Source of the DNA: Bacteroidales bacterium
GTDB lineage: Bacteria; Bacteroidota; Bacteroidia; Bacteroidales; Bacteroidaceae
Direction of reading: 5' to 3'
DNA length: 10,255 nt
Assembly: GCA_004558865.1 (NCBI GenBank)
Contig: SFCY01000080.1
Coordinates: forward strand, 1-10,255
Shown here one piece after another: positions 5,283 to 10,255 of the stretch (positions within the stretch are counted from its first letter, which is position 1; each line of letters opens with the position of its first letter). A model generated the notes under the pieces. That model was not told where the DNA came from and did not search any database. It was given only the letters and a program-made list of their open reading frames with translations. Both the position numbers and the translations under genes were made by a program.

Positions 5283-8200
5283 TTATTTCCGGATGAGCTT
5301 CATCGTCTTGACGGTCTTGCCATCCTTGGCCACCCGCAGCACATACACGCCCGAGTTGGGGAGCGTGAGACGCATCGTCTGGCCTGCGCCAAGCGCAGCT
5401 GAGCGGGATGCGGCGGCACGGCCGTCAGTGGTATACACCGACACTGTGTAGTTGCCAGCGTCTGCAAACTCCACAACAACGTCGCGGTCTACGCTATAGG
5501 CTTTCAACTCGTTGGCAGTCTCGGCCGAGGCGATGCTGTTATAGGTCCTGATGGTGATGAGCGAGAAGGTCTTCTGGTCTGAACCCAAAGAGTTGGCCAA
5601 TGTGAGCGTCACCTCCCTCACGCCATCGCGGTCGTAAGTGAGCTTAGCCTGTCCGGCCTCGCTGTTGCCCGTAGCGTCGGTGATGACGGCCTTGGGAGCG
5701 TGCCATGTGGGAAGAGTTGTCACCTGGAAGGCGCGACCGCTGATGAACGGACAGCCAGAGGTGTAATCGCAAGCTTGCCACTGGAAGGTGCCCTGGCCTT
5801 CGCCACCGCCTGCCAGATAGGAGTGGGAGCCGGCAGCTACGCCAGGCTTTGAGCCCACGGAAGAGAAGGTGTGGTCTTCCGAGGCCTTGTCCTCGAAGTC
5901 CCAGAAGGCCTCCAGGTTCTGCGGCATATTGTTCGTGTCGATGTCGCCCATGGCAAGCTTCACCTCATCGGCCGTGATGGCCTTGTCCCAGATCTGCAGG
6001 TTGTCCAGGGCGCCTTTGATGCCGCTGCGGCCGTGCGCAGATCCACCCACTGCAATCACCTGTCCGCTGGTGATATTGTAAACGTTGGGCTGGTAGCCGG
6101 GATCGGTGGTCTTCCACTCTTCGCTCTGGGCACGGTTCCAGCGGCTGAGCTTCTGCTCCACACCGTTCATATAGAAGGCACTCTTGAAACCACCGTTGGC
6201 GTCGTAGTCGAAGGTGAGGACGAAGTGGGTCCAAGTGCCCACGGGAATCTTGGTCTGGTCGTATTTGTAACGCAACTCGTTGTTGCTGGTAGCGTCGGTG
6301 CCACGGAATGTGAACGTGGGCACGGTACCGTCAGGATTGATGGTGGTCCAGATCCAACCCCAGTCGGTCTTGGGCCAGCTGTCGGTCTTGTCGGCCACGC
6401 TGACAAACTGAGTCTCACCGTCGGCAAGCTCGTTGATCTTGAGCCAGAATGCGATGGAGAAGCTCTTCTTGCCCACGATTCCGAGGTCGGCGCACTTGGC
6501 GCCAAAGCGCTGCTCCTTGAGGTCCACACCCTGAGAGCCGGCTCCGTCGGCGTGGCGGCCTGTATACCTCATGGTCACCGCTTCGCCAGGTTGGATGGTG
6601 ATGTCTTTATCCTCGCCGTTGGCCGTGAGGGTGTAGATTTCGGGCAGTGCGCCGATAGCCTCACTGGTGATCTGCACGTAGTTGCCGTAAACAGTGGTGT
6701 CTTCCTTCACAGTGCCGTCGGCCTCATGCCTCACGCCGATGACTGTGAGGTTGTAGCTGCCAATGTCTTTCAGTCCTTCCTCCACGGTCACGCTGCGGCC
6801 GGTAGCGGAGAACACGGTGCTGTCCTTGCTGTCGGTGAGTGTCCATGTGCCCTCCTCGTGCTGGGGATCGGCATATTCCATGGTGAATTTCTCGTTGGGC
6901 TTGATGGTCGTCTTGTCGATCTGGATGTCGTTGGAATAGATGTAGGAGGCGGGCTCCATATAATCGCTCCAGGAAATCTCAGACTGCGACTTATGGTCGA
7001 GGCTCACAGCGGCAACACCGAGGCGCACCTTGGCGTTGGGATTGGTGACGGGCACGGAGAACATCAGGCCGGCCCATGATGTCGTGGCGCCCATAAACAC
7101 GGGGTCTCCACCCTCCTCCTGGGCATAGAGCTTGAAGTAGGAGGTGTTGACGTCGATGTTGTAGCAGGGTTCGCCCGCAGCCTTGTCGTTGGGCATGTTG
7201 AAGATGACCTTGCCGTCCATTCCGCTCTTGCTGTTGTAGAGCATTGAGGCAGAGGTGAGCTCGGGAGCCTGGGGGGTGGCTGCGTCTCCACGGACGACAG
7301 ACAGTTCGCCGAGCAGCAGGTTCAGGTCGGCTGCGTCCTTCACGTGCAGGGCTATGAGGGCGAGGGTCTTGCCAGCAAGTTCCTCACCCACGGTGAAAGT
7401 CTTCTCGACCCACTCCTCTTCGTCGGCAGCGGTGGTCTTGTCGAGCACTTTCAGTTCCACGGGCTGAGTCTCCTGGCCTTCGGCAGAGAGCAGCAAGTTT
7501 ACGTCGGCCGAGCCCTTGGCCAGCTTGTAGCGGAAGGTCACCTTGTCGCCATTGGCCAGGGCATACTTCGTCTTGAAGAGGTGGAGGTACTCGTCGGCGG
7601 TAGAGCCGCTCAGACGGAGAGACGATCCACCGAACCAAGCGTCGTCCCAAGTGAAGTTGGCGTCAAGGCCAGAGGCGGGCACGTCGGCTGCGTTGTTGCC
7701 AAGGAGCTTGTCGGCGAACCACCAGCGCCATGTGGGCAAATAGTCCTGCATACCGATGTTGTACCACTGGCTGGCATACTCACGCTTTCCATTGAGATTG
7801 AAGAAGGTACCGTTGCCAAGGTTGAAATAGGTGATGAACGGCTCCTCGGAGAGGTTCCACGACAAGGCGCTGCGGGCGGTCATGAAAGTAGACATGCCGT
7901 GCCAGCTGAAATTGTCGGCCGAGTTGTTGTGGCCGTCAACGATTTCGGGACAGTTGGCGGGATTGCGGGTGCCGCCGGTGAAATAGCGCTCAATGCGCTG
8001 CAGGTAGGTGGCCTGCTTCACGGCCGGCTCCGATCCCTTCTCGCCGCGTCCCTCCCAGAACATATTGTTGGTGTGGGCGCCCCACAGACCAATGGAGAGA
8101 CGGTAGTTAGGCAGAAGACTCCACGACGTGCCAGCAGGTTCGCCTCCCTGCATGTTGACACCGCAGTAGAGATCGAGCGGGTCACGTCCCATCTCCTCTG

Positions 8201-9035
8201 CGTTGGCCACAGAGTTTTTCATTCGGGTCGTATTGTTCCAGTTATAATTTAAGAAAAGTGAGGTGCGGATATTGGCAGAGTCACCGAAGTTCTCCTGATT
8301 GTGGCCGCCAAGTCCACGATCGAAGCTGATCTGTCCCTGGTCGTTCGTACCGTCATACCAGAAATTGGTGAACAGGGAATCCGTCTGGCGCATCTTCTTC
8401 ACCAAATTGCCATGAAAGGCCTGCAAACTCTCCACCACACCGGAATAGTCATAGAACTCGGAGTTGTAGCCGAGACCGTCGATACCATAGTAGCTCAGGA
8501 ACTTGGCATCGTTGTCTACATCGGAGCTGGCAAGGCCATTGAGCATTTCGCTGTAGTTGTAGGAAATATAGCCATAGGGTATACCGGCCACACCCGAGAC
8601 GCCTACACCGTTTTTGTGGGCTACATCGAGCAATGCGGCGGGGATGCGTCCCAAAGAAGCCGACCAGTTGCCCCAATGGGTTACATACGACCACATGGAG
8701 AACACTTCAGAATCAAAAAGGCCATTGGGCAGCGCATTGTAGGCTGGATCGCCAAAAGGCAACCAGGCGATGAGCTTCTTGTCGTTCTCGGGTGTAAGGT
8801 TGGAGCGCACCTGGGTGGCCTGGTTGCGGAAGCGATAGTGGGGTTTCACACGTGAGATGTAGAAGTTGTCATCTTCGCTTACCTTCCCTCCCGGCGTCCA
8901 GTTGTTGAGCAGTGTATGAAACTGCTCGCTGCCAGTGTTGGAGCCTGCCACTACATAGCCATCCCGCAGCTGTTGTGCATGGACGCTTGTGCTGGCAAGC
9001 AGGATACCAGCAGTGAGTAATAAATGATTCCTCAT
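5283..9035 (-). CDS. Secreted GH85 endo-beta-N-acetylglucosaminidase with T9SS sorting tail
   Basis: GH85 enzymes cut the GlcNAc-GlcNAc core of N-glycans, releasing the glycan from glycoproteins. The 1250-residue product begins with a signal peptide (hydrophobic 4-16, likely cut after Ala20 in SVHA-QQ). The GH85 barrel spans about 85-440. GIDGLGYNSEF holds Asn191 and Glu193, matching the family's N-x-E catalytic pair. FWYDGTNDQGQISFD (225-239), LYCGVNMQGGEP (289-300) and the DYLPTWRWW end (431-439) also fit. After it come a jelly-roll-like domain (about 450-585), a fibronectin-III-like domain (590-690), an Ig-like domain (700-795), a LamG/concanavalin-like domain (about 840-1025), a PKD-like segment (about 1110-1165) and a tail (1175-1250) with the YTVSVYTTDGR and SGVYVLRV signatures of type A T9SS sorting domains. 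It is probably secreted or surface-anchored. No SusC/SusD genes are adjacent. Accessory-domain limits are estimates. Confidence 0.9.
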   Translation of the reverse strand: MRNHLLLTAGILLASTSVHAQQLRDGYVVAGSNTGSEQFHTLLNNWTPGGKVSEDDNFYISRVKPHYRFRNQATQVRSNLTPENDKKLIAWLPFGDPAYNALPNGLFDSEVFSMWSYVTHWGNWSASLGRIPAALLDVAHKNGVGVSGVAGIPYGYISYNYSEMLNGLASSDVDNDAKFLSYYGIDGLGYNSEFYDYSGVVESLQAFHGNLVKKMRQTDSLFTNFWYDGTNDQGQISFDRGLGGHNQENFGDSANIRTSLFLNYNWNNTTRMKNSVANAEEMGRDPLDLYCGVNMQGGEPAGTSWSLLPNYRLSIGLWGAHTNNMFWEGRGEKGSEPAVKQATYLQRIERYFTGGTRNPANCPEIVDGHNNSADNFSWHGMSTFMTARSALSWNLSEEPFITYFNLGNGTFFNLNGKREYASQWYNIGMQDYLPTWRWWFADKLLGNNAADVPASGLDANFTWDDAWFGGSSLRLSGSTADEYLHLFKTKYALANGDKVTFRYKLAKGSADVNLLLSAEGQETQPVELKVLDKTTAADEEEWVEKTFTVGEELAGKTLALIALHVKDAADLNLLLGELSVVRGDAATPQAPELTSASMLYNSKSGMDGKVIFNMPNDKAAGEPCYNIDVNTSYFKLYAQEEGGDPVFMGATTSWAGLMFSVPVTNPNAKVRLGVAAVSLDHKSQSEISWSDYMEPASYIYSNDIQIDKTTIKPNEKFTMEYADPQHEEGTWTLTDSKDSTVFSATGRSVTVEEGLKDIGSYNLTVIGVRHEADGTVKEDTTVYGNYVQITSEAIGALPEIYTLTANGEDKDITIQPGEAVTMRYTGRHADGAGSQGVDLKEQRFGAKCADLGIVGKKSFSIAFWLKINELADGETQFVSVADKTDSWPKTDWGWIWTTINPDGTVPTFTFRGTDATSNNELRYKYDQTKIPVGTWTHFVLTFDYDANGGFKSAFYMNGVEQKLSRWNRAQSEEWKTTDPGYQPNVYNITSGQVIAVGGSAHGRSGIKGALDNLQIWDKAITADEVKLAMGDIDTNNMPQNLEAFWDFEDKASEDHTFSSVGSKPGVAAGSHSYLAGGGEGQGTFQWQACDYTSGCPFISGRAFQVTTLPTWHAPKAVITDATGNSEAGQAKLTYDRDGVREVTLTLANSLGSDQKTFSLITIRTYNSIASAETANELKAYSVDRDVVVEFADAGNYTVSVYTTDGRAAASRSAALGAGQTMRLTLPNSGVYVLRVAKDGKTVKTMKLIRK

Positions 9036-9084
9036 TTGTAAAGTTCTTATTGGTTTTAGTTGTTCTTATTTATGATTTCGTTTA

Positions 9085-9092
9085 CAAAGGTA
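9085..9092 (-). promoter_or_regulatory. Candidate -7 box for the GH85 gene
   Basis: On the minus strand the sequence reads TACCTTTG, matching TAnnTTTG, about 50 bases upstream of the ATG. No good TTTG lies at the expected 19-21 bases upstream, so the call is weak. A second match, TAAATTTG, lies at 9136-9143, also without a well-spaced partner. The leader just before the ATG is A/T-rich (AAGAACTTTACAA) and lacks a Shine-Dalgarno sequence. Confidence 0.4.
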
Positions 9093-9201
9093 CAAAATAA
9101 TTCCCGAATATGGGCAGCAAGCGACTCATTACAACCAAATTTAAAGCAAAAAAAAGAAAAGCGAAGGCAAATGACTACAAAAAGAATTGTGCAGAAAAAA
9201 A

Positions 9202-9254
9202 GCAGGACTGACACCTTCCACCCTCTTTTGATGCAAGGAATGTGTCAGTCCTGC
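9202..9254 (-). terminator. Rho-independent terminator after the small membrane protein gene
   Basis: GCAGGACTGACAC (9202-9214) and GTGTCAGTCCTGC (9242-9254) form a perfect 13-bp stem with a 27-base loop, in which TTCC and GGAA can extend the pairing. On the minus strand it runs straight into seven T (the A run at 9195-9201). It begins 53 bases after the stop of the small gene and insulates it from the GH85 gene. Confidence 0.88.
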
Positions 9255-9307
9255 CTATGAAATGGATTTGAGCAAGCGGGGCAAGCACCAGCTCAAAGCT
9301 ACATGAC

Positions 9308-9526
9308 TCAACCCACTGCGTTGAAGCCTTTGGTTGAGTTGTTGTGCATAATGTCACGGATGTTCTGTTCCTTGCCGTTGTTGGCCTTGGCATGTTCCTC
9401 AAACTCTTCCCATCCTTCCTGTTCCTCAGGCGCATGAGAATATTTGAGTTTACCAACAGCCTCGCACACGCCCCAACCTACGAGCGCTACGACGACAAAC
9501 ACTGCGAAAAGAGTTAAACCTGTCAT
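9308..9526 (-). CDS. Small single-span membrane protein of unknown function
   Basis: The 72-residue product from ATG at 9526 is not a family I recognise. It has one hydrophobic helix (about 3-20, LTLFAVFVVVALVGWGV) right at the N-terminus, then a short basic patch (KLKYS), an acidic region (EEQEGWEEFEE, 34-44) and a polar C-terminus. The single Cys21 sits at the membrane edge. It has no lipobox, so it is probably anchored by an uncleaved helix; orientation is not clear. A longer frame could start at a TTG at 9562, adding 12 residues, but the ATG with its A/T-rich leader is preferred. It has its own well-formed promoter (9613-9644) and terminator (9202-9254), which strongly supports a real, monocistronic gene. 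Confidence 0.7.
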   Translation of the reverse strand: MTGLTLFAVFVVVALVGWGVCEAVGKLKYSHAPEEQEGWEEFEEHAKANNGKEQNIRDIMHNNSTKGFNAVG

Positions 9527-9612
9527 ATTGAATATTGTTTTATGATCTTGAAAAGAAATCAAGCAAGGCCACTTCAGACATGTAAACTGTCAAACAAAAG
9601 CCTCGCAGTCTG

Positions 9613-9644
9613 CAAAGTTAAGAAAATAATCCCAACCCACCAAA
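9613..9644 (-). promoter_or_regulatory. Consensus Bacteroidota promoter for the small membrane protein gene
   Basis: On the minus strand TTTG (9641-9644) is followed after exactly 20 bases by TAACTTTG (9613-9620), a full match to the Bacteroides consensus. Transcription would begin near 9606, giving a leader of about 80 bases before the ATG at 9526. This is the best-matching promoter in the window. Confidence 0.85.
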
Positions 9645-9796
9645 TAATGGTCTACTTTCTATATTATACGTAGGAAAAAACATATCTAAACTCCCACTCA
9701 ACTCTTATACCTAAACTTGCAAACCATAATTGGAGTGAGCCAAATGCATGCTGGTGATTGCGGGTGATTGGAAAACGGCCGGACATCGCCTTAGGA
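9645..9796. other. Non-coding spacer
   Basis: No gene is supported. The left half is A/T-rich. The right half becomes GC-rich and contains a short direct repeat, GGTGATTG, twice within 20 bases (about 9751-9770), before the tandem array starts. No promoter for the plus strand was found. Confidence 0.5.
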
Positions 9797-9983
9797 AGCC
9801 GGCACAAGGCACAGCCCCTGCAATCGGACGGAAGGCATGCCCCCCAGCAATCGGACGCAAGGCATGACCCCCAGCAATCGGACGCAAGGCATGCCCCCCC
9901 AGCAATCGGACGCAAGGCATGACCCCCTGCAATCAGACACAAGGTATGCCCCCTGCAATCGGACACCAGGCACAGTCCCCACT
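9797..9983. repeat. 27-bp tandem repeat array
   Basis: About seven head-to-tail units have the consensus CAATCGGACGCAAGGCATG followed by a C-rich ACCCCCAG. Clear units are 9821-9847 (27 bp), 9848-9874 (27), 9875-9902 (28), 9903-9929 (27) and 9930-9955 (26), with degenerate units at 9797-9820 and 9956-9983. Units alternate between GGCATGCC and GGCATGAC, so a two-unit block appears to have been duplicated. One-base length changes shift all reading frames, so it is not a protein repeat. It lies downstream of the rRNA operon terminator. Confidence 0.85.
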
Positions 9984-10078
9984 GTCGGATGCAAACGACG
10001 ACCCTACATTCGTTGGCAACGTGCAGCTCCAAGAGAAAGTGCACGCCCTTGGACGCCTCGCTTGTCGCCTGCCTTGGC
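9984..10078. other. Spacer between array and palindromic element
   Basis: Nothing convincing is seen here apart from one further faint, decayed repeat unit just after the array (TGTCGGATGCAAACGACGACC). The open frames across it continue into repeat or rRNA sequence and are not supported as genes. Confidence 0.45.
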
Positions 10079-10138
10079 ATTACACTCCCCTCCCTTCGGA
10101 GGGAGGGGCTGGGGGTGGGTCTCTCCTCCAAATGCAAA
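10079..10138. repeat. GC-rich palindromic intergenic element, copy 2
   Basis: CCCCTCCCT (10087-10095) and AGGGAGGGG (10100-10108) form a 9-bp stem around TCGG, followed by a G-rich part, GTGGGTCT and an end near GCAAAG. Bases 10084-10110 are identical to 2184-2210. It adjoins the 5S rRNA terminator. Compared with copy 1, the G run is shorter (five G before TGGG). Confidence 0.7.
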
Positions 10139-10173
10139 GAGGGTTCCCACGGCGCGTGGCCTTGGGAACCCTC
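10139..10173 (-). terminator. Terminator of the rRNA operon
   Basis: On the minus strand GAGGGTTCCCA (10163-10173) pairs perfectly with TGGGAACCCTC (10139-10149) over 11 bp around a 13-base GC-rich loop. The following tract is only partly T-rich (TTTGCATTT). It lies about 12 bases beyond the 5S rRNA 3' end, as expected for the end of an rRNA operon. Confidence 0.85.
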
Positions 10174-10185
10174 GGTTGTTGAAAG

Positions 10186-10255
10186 GGGGCGGCTACCTAC
10201 TCTCCCGCATTGCATTGCAGTACCATCGGCGTAGGCGGGCTTAACTTCTCTGTTC
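10186..10255 (-). rRNA. rrf: 5S ribosomal RNA, 3' portion (cut by window edge)
   Basis: The minus strand shows typical bacterial 5S sequence: GAAGTTAAGCCCGCC, then CGCCGATGGTACTGC, then GGGAGAGTAGGT and a closing GCCGCC that would pair with the 5' end. About 70 of the expected 110-115 bases are present; the 5' part lies past the right edge. The exact 3' end is uncertain by a few bases. A 16S-23S-5S operon to the right is inferred. Confidence 0.92.

Noticed and set aside
5871..8252. Two plus-strand frames (5871-7079 and 7344-8252) opposite the GH85 gene
   Set aside because: Both mirror the codon bias of the GH85 gene and show no domain, start context or promoter.
9267..9297. Small stem TTTGAGC/GCTCAAA just after the small membrane protein gene
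   Set aside because: The stem is only 7 bp with a 17-base loop and no T run; the strong terminator beside it (9202-9254) explains transcript ending.
9797..9983. CRISPR array
   Set aside because: The units are contiguous 27-bp copies with no unique spacers between them and no cas genes nearby.
9664..10215. Minus-strand 183-codon frame with GGHALRPIA-like repeats
   Set aside because: It starts inside 5S rRNA, crosses the rRNA terminator and the palindromic element, and its repeats change frame because unit lengths vary from 26 to 28 bases.

Overview
The window looks like chromosomal DNA of a Bacteroidota bacterium, most likely from the Prevotellaceae or a relative with fairly GC-rich coding DNA. 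Three things support this. Several genes are preceded by the Bacteroidota-type promoter (TTTG or TTG, a spacer of 18-21 bases, then TAnnTTTG). Gene starts have A/T-rich leaders without a clear Shine-Dalgarno sequence. The large secreted hydrolase ends in what looks like a type IX secretion (T9SS) sorting domain. No species can be named from the sequence alone.

Layout, left to right. (1) 113-1967, minus strand: a housekeeping operon in the order promoter, yceD-like (DUF177), rpmF (ribosomal protein L32), fabH (beta-ketoacyl-ACP synthase III), terminator. (2) 1968-2303: a spacer between two divergent promoters, holding a hairpin, a short palindrome and a GC-rich palindromic element. (3) 2304-4927, plus strand: promoter, a MaoC-type hot-dog hydratase, an intercistronic hairpin, ptb (phosphate butyryltransferase), buk (butyrate kinase), strong terminator. 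(4) 4928-5204: non-coding spacer with degraded short repeats. (5) 5205-9092, minus strand: a 1250-residue GH85-type endo-beta-N-acetylglucosaminidase with signal peptide, accessory beta domains, a LamG-like domain and a T9SS tail, bounded by a promoter candidate and a terminator. (6) 9202-9644, minus strand: a monocistronic gene for a 72-residue single-span membrane protein with its own promoter and terminator. (7) 9645-10138: non-coding DNA with a 27-bp tandem repeat array and a second copy of the palindromic element from region 2. (8) 10139-10255, minus strand: the terminator and 3' part of a 5S rRNA gene, so an rRNA operon probably lies beyond the right edge.

How the genes work together: yceD, rpmF and fabH link ribosome assembly with the start of fatty acid synthesis, a conserved grouping in bacteria. 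Ptb and Buk turn an acyl-CoA (butyryl-CoA or a branched-chain acyl-CoA) into the free acid plus ATP. The MaoC-like enzyme in the same transcription unit may act on a related enoyl-CoA, but no other butyrate-pathway genes are in view. The GH85 enzyme would release N-glycans outside the cell or at its surface and stands alone, without SusC/SusD partners in the window. No clearly new multi-gene system was found. The most unusual items are the tandem array beside the rRNA terminator, the repeated palindromic element, the hairpin between the MaoC gene and ptb, and the isolated T9SS-targeted GH85 enzyme.
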